A DNA stretch of 64,000 nt, taken from an uncultured Collinsella sp. Its GTDB lineage: Bacteria; Actinomycetota; Coriobacteriia; Coriobacteriales; Coriobacteriaceae. The DNA lies in assembly GCA_900542165.1 (NCBI GenBank), contig UQMM01000003.1, positions 1 through 64,000 on the forward strand, read 5' to 3'. The position numbers were made by a program, and so were the translations under genes. Of this stretch, positions 7,685 to 15,841 are shown in pieces (within the stretch, counting starts at the first letter, position 1; every line of letters starts with the position of its first letter). Below the pieces are notes generated by a model, which ran no database searches, was not told where the DNA came from, and saw only the letters and a program-made list of their open reading frames with translations.

Positions 7685-9286
7685 ATGGATCAAAGCAAGC
7701 CTTCGTTCTTTATTACGACGCCCATCTACTACGTCAACGCCGATCCGCACCTGGGCACGGCTTATTCCACCATCATCGCCGATGTTCAGGCTCGCTATCG
7801 CCGTTCCGCCGGCTATAACGTCAAGTTCCTGACCGGCATGGACGAGCACGGCGAGAAGGTCGCCGAGGCCGCAGCCAAGCACAACATGACGCCGCAGGAG
7901 TGGACCGACAGCCAGGCTCCGCACTTCAAGGAGCTTTGGAGCAAGCTCGAGATCTCCAACGACGACTTCATCCGCACCACCGAGCCGCGCCAGCATCATG
8001 CCGTGCAGTACCTGTGGGAGCGCATGAAGGAGTCCGGCTACCTGTATAAGGGCAGCTACGACGGCTGGTATTGCGTGCCTGACGAGACCTACTTCACTGA
8101 TACGCAGGTTCAGAAGGGCGACGAGGAGTACGGCAGCGTCGGCCAGCATCTATGCCCCGACTGCCACCGTCCGCTCGAGCGCGTGCAGGAGGAGTCCTAC
8201 TTCTTTAAGCTTTCCGCCTTCCAGGACAAGCTGCTCAAGCTCTATGACGAGCACCCCGACTTTGTCGAGCCTGCGTTCCGCATGAACGAGGTTCGCAGCT
8301 TTGTCGAGGGCGGCCTTAACGACCTTTCCGTGAGCCGCACGAGCTTTGACTGGGGCATTCAGGTCCCGTTTGACGAGGGTCACGTGACCTACGTGTGGTT
8401 CGATGCGCTGCTCAACTATATGACGGCCGTCGGCTACGGTGTCGACACCGACGAGGCGCGTGCCGAGCTGGCCTATCGCTGGCCCGCACAGTTCCACATC
8501 GTGGGCAAGGACATCATCCGCTTCCACTGCGTCATTTGGCCCGCCATGCTTATGGCCATCGGCGAGGCCCTGCCCGAGCACGTCTTTGCCCACGGCTTCC
8601 TGACCGTGCGCAATGCCGAGACCGGCAAGGCCGAGAAGATGTCCAAGAGCCGCGGCAACGCCATCGCTCCGCAGGACGTTATCGACATGCTGGGCGTCGA
8701 GGGCTATCGCTACTACTTCATGACCGACGTCGTCCCCGGTACCGACGGCGCCATCAGCTTCGATCGCATGGAGCAGGTCTACAACGCCGATCTGGCCAAC
8801 AGCTGGGGCAACCTCATCTCGCGTTCGCTCAACATGAGCGGCAAGTACTTTGATGGTTGCGCGCCCGCCAAGCCCGCGTCGTTCGATGCGTTCGACAACC
8901 CGCTGGCAAAGATTGCCGACGGCCTGGTCGAGCGCTACATGGCTAAGATGGACGTGCTCGATTACGGTGGAGCTAAGGACGAGGTCATGGAGCTCATCCA
9001 CGCCGCCAACCACTACATCGAGGACTCCGAGCCTTGGGCACTTGCCAAGGACGAGGCCAAGGCTGACGAGCTGGCGTTTGTGATCTACAACCTGCTCGAG
9101 GCCATCCGCATTGCCGCTCACCTGCTGATGCCGCTCATGCCCCAGACTTCTGCCGAGGCTCTGCGCCGCCTGTCCTGCGAGGACGAGGCCGCGAGCGACG
9201 ACCTCAAGGGCATTTGCGCTTGGGGCCTGCTTGCCGGCGGTCAGCCCGTCGAGAAGGGCGATCCGCTGTTCCCGCGTCTGGCGTAG
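7685..9286 (+). CDS. metG: Methionyl-tRNA synthetase
   Basis: This class Ia aminoacyl-tRNA synthetase of 533 residues charges tRNA-Met. It shows the HIGH-type motif 'YYVNADPHLGTAYS' and 'EKMSKSRGN', a zinc-knuckle remnant 'WYCVPDETYF...CPDCHRPLE', and the anticodon-binding helical C-terminus. It lacks the C-terminal EMAP/Trbp111 domain found in longer forms, so it is the short type. The start is ATG 7685 behind GGAGGAC. No T-box or other riboswitch is visible in the 69-bp leader. It is followed by a strong terminator and rsmA. Confidence 0.97.
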   Translation: MDQSKPSFFITTPIYYVNADPHLGTAYSTIIADVQARYRRSAGYNVKFLTGMDEHGEKVAEAAAKHNMTPQEWTDSQAPHFKELWSKLEISNDDFIRTTEPRQHHAVQYLWERMKESGYLYKGSYDGWYCVPDETYFTDTQVQKGDEEYGSVGQHLCPDCHRPLERVQEESYFFKLSAFQDKLLKLYDEHPDFVEPAFRMNEVRSFVEGGLNDLSVSRTSFDWGIQVPFDEGHVTYVWFDALLNYMTAVGYGVDTDEARAELAYRWPAQFHIVGKDIIRFHCVIWPAMLMAIGEALPEHVFAHGFLTVRNAETGKAEKMSKSRGNAIAPQDVIDMLGVEGYRYYFMTDVVPGTDGAISFDRMEQVYNADLANSWGNLISRSLNMSGKYFDGCAPAKPASFDAFDNPLAKIADGLVERYMAKMDVLDYGGAKDEVMELIHAANHYIEDSEPWALAKDEAKADELAFVIYNLLEAIRIAAHLLMPLMPQTSAEALRRLSCEDEAASDDLKGICAWGLLAGGQPVEKGDPLFPRLA

Positions 9287-9328
9287 AGACCGCGCGAGCA
9301 CCATATCGGCAATTTGCTGTTTAGCTGT

Positions 9329-9366
9329 AAGGGCATGGCCGCCACGGTCCATGCCCTTTTGTTTCA
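9329..9366 (+). terminator. metG terminator
   Basis: AAGGGCATGG (9329-9338) pairs perfectly with CCATGCCCTT (9349-9358), followed by TTGTTT. Confidence 0.85.
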
Positions 9367-9396
9367 AGACGCCGCCATCATGCTAAGGAGGCAGCC

Positions 9397-10257
9397 ATGA
9401 CAACTTCGCCTTTGGCAAACCCCACGGCCACCAGGGAGCTGCTAGAGGAGTTTGGCCTTGCGACCAAGCATCGCCTGGGCCAGAACTTTCTAATCGACAA
9501 TCATGTGATCGAGCGTATCTGCGAGCTTGCCGAGCTTGCAGGTGACGAGCGCGTACTCGAGGTGGGTCCGGGTTGCGGTACGTTGACACTTGCGTTGCTG
9601 CAGGAAGCGGCGTGCGTTACGTCCATTGAGGCCGATCCTGAGCTCGAACCGGTGCTCGACGCCCACGCCGCCGACTATGCCAACTTCCGCTTTATCATGG
9701 GCGACGCGCTTAAGGTGGGCCCGGAGCAGATTGAGCAGGCCGCCGGCGGCGAGCCCACGGTATTTGTCGCGAACTTGCCCTATAACGTGGCGGCGACGAT
9801 CATCCTTCAGTTCTTCCAGACGATGCCCGCGCTTAAGCGCGCTGTCGTCATGGTTCAAAAGGAGGTTGCCGATCGCATTGCCGCAACGCCCGGTAACAAG
9901 ACCTATGGCGGCTACACGGCAAAACTCGGCCTGTACGCGCAGGTGACGGGTCGCTTTGAGGTGCCGCCGCGTTGCTTTATGCCGGCGCCGCACGTGGACT
10001 CGGCCGTCGTGCGTATCGACCGTGTTGACGGCGTGGTGCCCGAGGGGCTCAATCGCGAATTTGTGGCCCGCGTGATTGATGCTGCATTTGCTCAGCGTCG
10101 CAAGACCATCCGCAATTCCATGAGCGCCAACGGCTTTGCCAAGGACGTGCTCGATGCTGCCTTTGAGGCTTGCGGTATTGCACCCACCACGCGCGCCGAG
10201 ACGCTTGACGTTGCCGACTTTGTCCGTCTGGCCCAGGAGCTAATCCATGATGCCTAA
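9397..10257 (+). CDS. rsmA: 16S rRNA dimethyladenosine transferase RsmA/KsgA
   Basis: This 286-residue enzyme dimethylates A1518 and A1519 near the 3' end of 16S rRNA. Motifs seen are 'KHRLGQNFLID' (N-terminal RsmA signature), SAM-binding 'VLEVGPGCGTLT', 'VTSIEADPEL' and the catalytic 'FVANLPYNVA'. 'AFAQRRKTIRNSM' is the C-terminal RNA-binding signature. ATG 9397 follows AAGGAGGCAGCC. Its stop overlaps the start of the TatD gene by 11 bp, so the two are translationally coupled. Confidence 0.97.
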   Translation: MTTSPLANPTATRELLEEFGLATKHRLGQNFLIDNHVIERICELAELAGDERVLEVGPGCGTLTLALLQEAACVTSIEADPELEPVLDAHAADYANFRFIMGDALKVGPEQIEQAAGGEPTVFVANLPYNVAATIILQFFQTMPALKRAVVMVQKEVADRIAATPGNKTYGGYTAKLGLYAQVTGRFEVPPRCFMPAPHVDSAVVRIDRVDGVVPEGLNREFVARVIDAAFAQRRKTIRNSMSANGFAKDVLDAAFEACGIAPTTRAETLDVADFVRLAQELIHDA

Positions 10258-11164
10258 TGCCGAACGTGTGACGTTTACCAAGAAAAAGAAGACGGTTGCT
10301 TGTCCCGTGCCCTTGGCACCGCTTGCCGACACGCATGCGCATCTACTTTCGTTCTGGGGCAAGGATGTGCCTGAGACGCTCGTGCGTGCCAAGGCGGCAG
10401 GCGTCGACCTGTTGGTGACGATGCTCGACCCCATCGCTGACAAACGCAGCGTGACGGACTATAGCGACTGGCTCGTGCGCGAAATTCTGCCGATGCAGGA
10501 TATCCCGCAGATCAAGTATCTTGCCGGCGTGCATCCGTATGGCGCACCGGACTATACCGACGACGTTCACGCACAGGTCGTTGCCGCGCTCGATGATTCC
10601 TTATGCGCCGGTATTGGCGAAATCGGCCTGGACTACCACATGGACTATGACGACGATATCGCGCCGGCACCCCATAACGTGCAGATTGACTGCATGGCGC
10701 GTCAGCTCGAGCTTGCCGTGTGCCGTAACGTGCCGGTGGAGCTGCATCTGCGCCACGAGGACACGGACCATGAGCGCACCTCGCACGTTGATGCGTACAA
10801 CGTGCTTCGTGAGGTGGGCGTGCCCCAGGCCGGTTGTGTGCTGCACTGCTTTGGCGAGGACCGCGCCACGATGGAGCGCTTTGTGGAGCTGGGCTGCTAT
10901 ATCGCCTATGGTGGTGCGGCCACCTTTAAGCGCAACGACGACGTGCGCGAGGCATTTGCGGCAACCCCACTCGATCGAATTTTGTTCGAGACGGATTGCC
11001 CGTATATGGCTCCGGAGCCCATCCGCGGTCTTGAATGCGAGCCCGCAATGATCTCCATTACGGCAAACGCGCTGGTTAACGACCGTGTCGATCGCACTGG
11101 TGAGGACGCCGAAACAATCGCGCAAGCCGCTTGGGAGAATGCCTGCAAACTTTTTCAAAAATAG
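10247..11164 (+). CDS. TatD-family metal-dependent hydrolase/DNase
   Basis: A 305-residue TIM-barrel metallohydrolase of the TatD family, a putative 3'-5' DNase in DNA quality control. It has 'LADTHAHLLSF' (metal ligands D-x-H-x-H), 'GEIGLDYHMDYD', 'VELHLRHEDTDHE', 'GCVLHCFGEDRATM' and 'ILFETDCPYMAPEP', the full metal-ligand set. The first 20 residues (KKKK-rich) are an extra basic tail. Tandem ATGs at 10247 and 10250 lie inside the end of rsmA. The tatD-rsmA neighbourhood is common in Gram-positives. The substrate here is unknown. Confidence 0.92.
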   Translation: MMPNAERVTFTKKKKTVACPVPLAPLADTHAHLLSFWGKDVPETLVRAKAAGVDLLVTMLDPIADKRSVTDYSDWLVREILPMQDIPQIKYLAGVHPYGAPDYTDDVHAQVVAALDDSLCAGIGEIGLDYHMDYDDDIAPAPHNVQIDCMARQLELAVCRNVPVELHLRHEDTDHERTSHVDAYNVLREVGVPQAGCVLHCFGEDRATMERFVELGCYIAYGGAATFKRNDDVREAFAATPLDRILFETDCPYMAPEPIRGLECEPAMISITANALVNDRVDRTGEDAETIAQAAWENACKLFQK

Positions 11165-11167
11165 TTC

Positions 11168-11196
11168 TTGCGTTCGTGGTGGCGCTCCGTTATTCT
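11168..11196 (+). promoter_or_regulatory. tRNA-Leu promoter
   Basis: TTGCGT (11168-11173) and TATTCT (11191-11196) with a 17-bp spacer lie 11 bp before the tRNA. Confidence 0.65.
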
Positions 11197-11207
11197 AATT
11201 CCTGCAC

Positions 11208-11294
11208 GCGGGCGTGGCGGAATTGGCAGACGCGTACGGTTCAGGTCCGTATGGGGGCAACCCCATGAAGGTTCAAGTCCTTTCGCCCGCACCA
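11208..11294 (+). tRNA. tRNA-Leu (CAG)
   Basis: This is a class II tRNA with a long variable arm (TGGGGGCAACCCCA). Acceptor GCGGGCG pairs with CGCCCGC, the anticodon loop TTCAGGT carries CAG, and CCA is encoded at 11292-11294. Unlike the Phe, Arg and Ser genes here, no inverted T-arm follows it. Confidence 0.96.
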
Positions 11295-11305
11295 TTGATT
11301 GAAAG

Positions 11306-11331
11306 AGCTCCCAGCAATGGGAGCTTTTTTG
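11306..11331 (+). terminator. Terminator after tRNA-Leu
   Basis: AGCTCCCA and TGGGAGCT pair around GCAA, followed by TTTTTTG. Confidence 0.9.
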
Positions 11332-11386
11332 TTATGGGCCGTTTTTGGCAGATTTGACATATCGATTTCGCGCGGTAGATGCCCCT

Positions 11387-11605
11387 GTGGTCAAAAAGTG
11401 GCAAATATGAGTACTGACATGAAAATAGAGACATTTCATGAAGCCATTTTTGCTCATTTTACGCAACAGATGTACGCTAATTTGGCTCAACCTTGAGACA
11501 AAATGAAGTAATTTCGATAGACCTCGGGTTCAACGAGGCGATTTTGACCCAAATACGCTGTTACTAAACTGGTAACAGTACTCATATTTGGCCTTTTTTG
11601 ACCAC
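11387..11605. repeat. MITE-like element with 30-bp terminal inverted repeats (copy 1)
   Basis: The left end 11387-11416 begins GTGGTCAAAAAGTGGC and ends ATGAGTACTG. The right end 11576-11605 is its near-perfect inverse. A second copy lies at 59954-60173 with the same ends and length. The AT-rich interior has no convincing ORF. Near the right end is CTGTTAC TAAACTG GTAACAG, a small internal hairpin also present in copy 2. It occupies most of the 388-bp gap before the SPFH gene. Confidence 0.8.
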
Positions 11606-11682
11606 GGGTCCTCTTGTTGGTGTCACACAGCTGCTTCGTGCGGGTATCCTAATGCCAACGTGTGCCTATCAGAGGAGAGACC

Positions 11683-12621
11683 ATGCTGTTGTCCGGTATC
11701 ATCGCCGCCCTTACCAGCCTTTTGATTCCCATCATCATTCTGTTGCTGCTGCTTCCCAACGCCTGCTATGTCGTTGAACAACAGCATGCCGTGATCATCG
11801 AACGTCTGGGCAAGTTTAACCGCATCGTCAACGCGGGCTTCCACATGAAGGTGCCCGTGATCGACCGCAAGGCCGCTACGGTGAGTCTGCGCACCATGAA
11901 AAACGGTTTCGGCATCGACGTTAAGACCCAGGACAACGTGACCATCGGCCTTGAGGTCTCTGCTCAGTACCACGTGAGCTATGACATGGGCGCCGGCCCG
12001 GCAGATTCGGGCATCTACAAGAGCTACTATATGCTGCAGGAGCCCGTCGACCAGATGCGTGACTTCATCACCGACGCCCTGCGCTCTTCGATTCCCGTCT
12101 ACACACTCGATGAGGTCTTTGCCAAGAAGGATGACATCGCCAAGGATGTCAACGCTACCGTTTCCGAGCAGATGGCCGCCTACGGCTTCACCCTCGTGTC
12201 GACGCTCATCACCAAAATCGCACTGCCGACCGAGGTTGAGAACTCCATGAACGACATCAACGCTGCCCAGCGCAAGCGCGCTGCGGCACAGGAGCTCGCT
12301 GAGGCCGACCGCATCAAGCGCGTCACCGAGGCGACCGCCGAGGCCGAGGCAATGGAAAAGGCGGGCGAGGGCATCGCCAACCAGCGCAAGGCCATCGCGC
12401 TGGGCATCAAGGATTCGCTCGAGATCATCCAGGAGACGGGAGTCGGTAACGACGAGGCCAACCAGCTGTTCATGTTTACGCAGTGGTCCGAGATGATGAC
12501 GGAGTTCGCTCGCACGGGTAAAACCTCGACGGTCGTGCTGCCGAGCGATTTCTCGCAGTCGGCCTCGATGTTCGAGCAGATGCTGACAGCCAGCAAAGTT
12601 CAAAACGATTCGAAGGAGTAG
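11683..12621 (+). CDS. SPFH/band 7 family membrane protein
   Basis: A stomatin/prohibitin-type protein of 312 residues. One N-terminal membrane helix (LTSLLIPIIILLLLLPNACYVV) leads into the SPFH domain: 'VEQQHAVIIERLGKFNRIVNAGFHMKVP', then 'DVKTQDNVTIGLEVSAQYHV'. A charged coiled-coil region follows (AAQRKRAAAQELAEADRIKRVTEATAEAEA). Such proteins oligomerise in the membrane, organise microdomains and often associate with FtsH-type proteolysis; no protease gene (NfeD/FtsH) is adjacent. ATG 11683 is chosen because GAGGAGAG sits 5 bp upstream; an upstream GTG at 11662 is less likely. rlmH follows after 6 bp. Confidence 0.9.
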   Translation: MLLSGIIAALTSLLIPIIILLLLLPNACYVVEQQHAVIIERLGKFNRIVNAGFHMKVPVIDRKAATVSLRTMKNGFGIDVKTQDNVTIGLEVSAQYHVSYDMGAGPADSGIYKSYYMLQEPVDQMRDFITDALRSSIPVYTLDEVFAKKDDIAKDVNATVSEQMAAYGFTLVSTLITKIALPTEVENSMNDINAAQRKRAAAQELAEADRIKRVTEATAEAEAMEKAGEGIANQRKAIALGIKDSLEIIQETGVGNDEANQLFMFTQWSEMMTEFARTGKTSTVVLPSDFSQSASMFEQMLTASKVQNDSKE

Positions 12622-12627
12622 ACACGC

Positions 12628-13098
12628 GTGAAATACACCGTCGTTTGCGTCGGTAAGCTCAAGGAGCGCTTTTGGAAGGACGCGTGCGCCGAGTACACCA
12701 AGCGCCTAGGTGCCTATGCCAAGGTGGATATCCGCGAGGTGGCCGATATCGACCCGGCTAAGGCGGGCGGCGTGGATGCCGCGCGCGACAAGGAGGGAGC
12801 GGCGATACTTGCAGCCCTGCCGCCTCGAGCGCATGTGATCCTGCTGGCCATTGAGGGCAAAGAGCGCTCGAGCGAGGAGCTTTCGGCGCGGCTCGATGAT
12901 CTTATGCTGCGAGGCAATAGCGACATCGCCTTTGTGATTGGCGGATCGGACGGCGTGAGCGATGACGTGCGCGCACGAGCCGACGAGATGCTCAGCTTTG
13001 GACGTATTACCTTGCCGCATAACTTGGCGCGCGTGGTGCTGCTGGAGCAAATCTATCGCGCCTGCAAGATCAGCCGAGGCGAGCCGTATCACAAATAG
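12628..13098 (+). CDS. rlmH: 23S rRNA pseudouridine-1915 N3-methyltransferase RlmH
   Basis: This 156-residue SPOUT methyltransferase acts on helix 69 of 23S rRNA in assembled ribosomes. The knotted SAM-binding segments are clear: 'HVILLAIEGKERSSEELSARL', 'IAFVIGGSDGVSDDV' and the C-terminal 'LPHNLARVVLLEQIYRACKISRGEPYHK', nearly universal in the family. GTG start at 12628, with AAGGAG overlapping the end of the SPFH gene. The length is normal. Confidence 0.97.
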   Translation: MKYTVVCVGKLKERFWKDACAEYTKRLGAYAKVDIREVADIDPAKAGGVDAARDKEGAAILAALPPRAHVILLAIEGKERSSEELSARLDDLMLRGNSDIAFVIGGSDGVSDDVRARADEMLSFGRITLPHNLARVVLLEQIYRACKISRGEPYHK

Positions 13099-13171
13099 GT
13101 CGGCAATACGAAACAATGGCGTGGGACAATACCTTTCGTTTTGAGGAATGTGTCTGAAAGGACTATGCGAT

Positions 13172-13942
13172 ATGAAGATTGGATTTGTCGGTTTTGGCAA
13201 TATGGCGAGCGCTATGGCCGATGGCTGGATCGCTGCCGGTGTAGCTGCGAGCGACATGTGCGCCTGCGCGGGTCGCTACGACGCACTGGTTGAGCGCTGC
13301 GAGGCGCGCGGCATGGTCGCCTGCCACGATGCCGCCGAGGTTGTCGCCGCATCCGATATCGTGGTCGCTGCGGTCAAACCGTACATGATCGAGAAGGTAT
13401 TCGTCCCGCTCAAGGATGCTCTTGCCAAAAAGGTCGTTCTGTCGGTTGCCTGGACCTGGGACAGTGCCAAGTGGGAGCAGGTCCTGCCGGGTGTCGCGCA
13501 CATCTCGACGGTGCCCAACACGCCGGTTTCGGTGGGCGAGGGCGTCATCGCCTGCGAGAAATCCTCTACGCTCAGCGACGAGCAGCGTGCTGTTGTGCTC
13601 GACCTGCTCGGTAAGCTTGGCACCGTCGTCGAGCTCGATACGAGCCTGCTGTTTGTGGGCGGCACGGTGGGTGGTTGCGCTCCGGCATTTGTCGCCATGG
13701 CAATCGAGGCCCTGGGCGATGCAGCGGTCAAGCACGGTATCCCGCGTGCCGATGCCTATCGCATTGTGAGCCAGATGGTGCTGGGTACGGCAAAGCTGCA
13801 GCTTGCAACTGGCCAGCATCCTGCGGCGATGAAGGATGCCGTATGCTCGCCCGGTGGTGCCACCATCAAGGGCGTCGTTGCGCTCGAGGACGCCGGCATG
13901 CGCAGTGCCCTGGTCAAGGCAATCGACGCAACTCTCCAGTAA
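13172..13942 (+). CDS. proC: Pyrroline-5-carboxylate reductase
   Basis: This 256-residue enzyme performs the last step of proline synthesis, NADPH-dependent reduction of 1-pyrroline-5-carboxylate. It has the Rossmann start 'MKIGFVGFGNMASAMADGW', 'ASDIVVAAVKPYMIEKV', 'TVPNTPVSVGEGV' and the C-terminal signature 'HPAAMKDAVCSPGGATIKGVVALEDAGMRSALVKAI'. ATG 13172 follows GAAAGGA. The stop abuts a palindromic element that probably ends transcription. No proA or proB is nearby. Confidence 0.95.
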   Translation: MKIGFVGFGNMASAMADGWIAAGVAASDMCACAGRYDALVERCEARGMVACHDAAEVVAASDIVVAAVKPYMIEKVFVPLKDALAKKVVLSVAWTWDSAKWEQVLPGVAHISTVPNTPVSVGEGVIACEKSSTLSDEQRAVVLDLLGKLGTVVELDTSLLFVGGTVGGCAPAFVAMAIEALGDAAVKHGIPRADAYRIVSQMVLGTAKLQLATGQHPAAMKDAVCSPGGATIKGVVALEDAGMRSALVKAIDATLQ

Positions 13943-14101
13943 AACCTGCCATTTAGGGACAGGTTTATTTTGGCAGGTTTTTCCTGCGGTTTTGTCGTAT
14001 GTGCGAAAAGCGCCCCGCAACTGGCTCAATTCCAGTTGCGGGGCGCTTGCGTTTGCCCAGATAAAACCGACCAAAATAAACCTGTCCCTTTTTGGCAGGT
14101 T
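13943..14101. repeat. Long nested palindromic element
   Basis: Outer arms of about 43 bp (13943-13985 and 14058-14101) are near-perfect inverted repeats containing GGGACAGGTTTATTTTGG. An inner perfect 17-bp stem (14008-14024 with 14032-14048, AAGCGCCCCGCAACTGG) surrounds a 7-nt loop. The right arm recurs at 63799-63840. Lying between convergent proC and a small minus-strand gene, it may also act as a two-way terminator. Its right end supplies part of the stop codon of the small gene. Confidence 0.85.
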
Positions 14102-14273
14102 AGTCCCAGAAGCTGTCTTCCTCATCCTCGGACTTGGGTCCGCGGTCGACGTACATCTTATGGGTACGCTTCTCCATTACAAAGGCAAGAATCGCAAATA
14201 ACAGGATGCCGCCGGCGAAAAGGATGGCAAAACCGGTGCGGGTGCCAAACAAAAAGGAAAAAACTGCGTCCAT
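14100..14273 (-). CDS. Small single-pass membrane protein (57 aa), uncharacterised
   Basis: The encoded 57-residue protein begins MDAVFSFLFGTRTGFAILFAG, continues with a membrane helix to about residue 32, then a basic stretch (MEKRTHKMYVDRG) and an acidic tail ending EEDSFWD. ATG is at 14273, with AGAAGG 6 bp upstream on the minus strand. Topology follows the positive-inside rule with the tail in the cytoplasm. The regular membrane-helix/basic/acidic layout and the good ribosome site favour a real gene despite its size. No family is recognised. It is convergent with proC and divergent from serS. Confidence 0.65.
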   Translation of the reverse strand: MDAVFSFLFGTRTGFAILFAGGILLFAILAFVMEKRTHKMYVDRGPKSEDEEDSFWD

Positions 14274-14384
14274 TGGGTGCCTTCTTGCGTAGTTGAGTTG
14301 GGTCGTAAACGCTCATAAGTATATACTTGCCCATACATGTACAAGGTTGCAACCTAAATGGAATGTATATCGCCGGAGGATCTA

Positions 14385-15668
14385 ATGCTTGATATCAAGT
14401 TTGTTCGCGAGAACCCCGATGCCATCGATGTCGCCATGGCTAACCGCCAGACGTCTTGGGATCGCGAGAAGTTCTTTGAGCTCGACGACGAGCGCCGTGC
14501 CGTCATCACCGAGGTCGAGGAGCTCCAGGCTACGCGCAATGCCGAGTCCAAGAAGATCGGCGCCCTGATGAAGGAGGGCAAGAAGGACGAGGCCGAGGCC
14601 GCCAAGGAGGCCGTGCGCGCCGTCAACGAGAAGATTGACGGTCTGGCCGAGCGCCGTACTGCTCTCGAGCAGGAGCAGTACGACTTCATGGCTCACCTGC
14701 CCAACATTCCTTGCGAGGCCACGCCGTACGGCAAGGACGAGGACGAGAACATTGAGCGCCGTCGTTGGGGCACCCCGCGCGAGTTCGACTTCGACTTTAA
14801 GCCGCACTGGGATCTGGGCACCGATCTGGACATCCTCGACTTCGAGCGCGGCAACAAGCTCTCCGGCAGCCGCTTCACCGTTCTCGGTGGCGCCGGCGCC
14901 CGTCTTGAGCGCGCCCTCATCAACTTCTTCCTCGATACGCACACCAGCCGTGGTTTTAAGGAGTGGTGGCCGCCCATCGTCGTCAAGCGTCAGACCATGT
15001 TTGGCACGGGTCAGCTGCCCAAGTTCGAGGACGACGCCTACCACGTCTCGGGCGACAACTTCCTGATCCCCACCGCCGAGGTCGTGCTCACCAACCTGCA
15101 CGCCGGCGAGGTCCTCGATGCCGACACCCTGCCGCGCCGCTACACCGCCTTCACCCCCTGCTTCCGCGAGGAGGCCGGTTCCGCCGGTCGCGACACCCGC
15201 GGCATCATCCGTCAGCACGAGTTCGACAAGGTCGAGATGGTCAAGTTCGCTAAGCCGGAGGAGTCCGACGAGGAGCTCGAGAGCATGACCGCCGAGGCCG
15301 AGTACCTGCTGCAGCAGCTGGGCCTTCCGTATCGCGTGATTAGCCTGTGCACCGGCGACTTGGGCTTCTCTGCCCGTCAGACCTACGACGTCGAGGTCTG
15401 GCTGCCGAGCTACAACGCCTACAAGGAGATCAGCTCCTGCTCCAACTGCGGTGACTTCCAGGCTCGCCGCGCCAACATCAAGTATCGCGACCCCGAGAAC
15501 TTCAAGGGTTCGCGCTACCTGCATACTCTCAACGGTTCCGGCTTGCCGGCCGGCCGCACCATGGCCGCCATTCTGGAGAACTACCAGAACGCCGACGGCA
15601 CCATCACGATCCCCGAGGTTCTGCGTCCTTACATGGGCGGTCTCGAGAAGATCGAGCCAGTCGCGTAA
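14385..15668 (+). CDS. serS: Seryl-tRNA synthetase
   Basis: This class II synthetase of 427 residues has an N-terminal tRNA-binding coiled coil (residues about 30-105, rich in E/K/R), then motif 2 'FTPCFREEAGSAGRDTRGIIRQHEFDKVEMVKF' and motif 3 'SGLPAGRTMAAILENYQ'. 'ISSCSNCGDFQARRANIKYR' is the typical serine-specific segment. ATG 14385 follows GGAGGA; an upstream in-frame ATG at 14358 lacks an SD. No T-box is seen upstream. It ends at a GC-rich hairpin. Confidence 0.97.
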   Translation: MLDIKFVRENPDAIDVAMANRQTSWDREKFFELDDERRAVITEVEELQATRNAESKKIGALMKEGKKDEAEAAKEAVRAVNEKIDGLAERRTALEQEQYDFMAHLPNIPCEATPYGKDEDENIERRRWGTPREFDFDFKPHWDLGTDLDILDFERGNKLSGSRFTVLGGAGARLERALINFFLDTHTSRGFKEWWPPIVVKRQTMFGTGQLPKFEDDAYHVSGDNFLIPTAEVVLTNLHAGEVLDADTLPRRYTAFTPCFREEAGSAGRDTRGIIRQHEFDKVEMVKFAKPEESDEELESMTAEAEYLLQQLGLPYRVISLCTGDLGFSARQTYDVEVWLPSYNAYKEISSCSNCGDFQARRANIKYRDPENFKGSRYLHTLNGSGLPAGRTMAAILENYQNADGTITIPEVLRPYMGGLEKIEPVA

Positions 15669-15690
15669 CTTGGCTGCATAGGGAATATGC

Positions 15691-15718
15691 AAGGGCGCTC
15701 CTTCGGGGGCGCCCTATT
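15691..15718 (+). terminator. serS terminator
   Basis: AGGGCGC and GCGCCCT pair around TCCTTCGGGG, followed by ATTTC; the T-tract is weak. Confidence 0.6.
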
Positions 15719-15768
15719 TCGTGCGCAGGTCCATACCATGCCGTGCGGACAGCTCAATAGAAAACACA

Positions 15769-15782
15769 CGAACAACTGTTCT
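15769..15782. promoter_or_regulatory. Candidate LexA (SOS) box
   Basis: CGAACAACTGTTCT matches the Gram-positive LexA site CGAAC-N4-GTTCG at all but the last base. It lies about 20 bp before a possible -10 (TATGCT, 15803-15808) of the 15842 gene, in a position where a repressor would block transcription. Confidence 0.45.
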
Positions 15783-15841
15783 GTATACAGCCATCTACCT
15801 GCTATGCTTTTGCTAAATAAGAGCGAGAGAAAGGGGACGCG

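Noticed and set aside
13836..14296. Plus-strand open frames through the 13.9 kb palindrome
   Set aside because: They extend from out-of-frame proC sequence through inverted repeats and show no domain or ribosome site.
14274..14384. T-box riboswitch before serS (also checked before metG, hisS and aspS)
   Set aside because: The leaders are short and lack a T-box sequence, specifier-loop structure or antiterminator.
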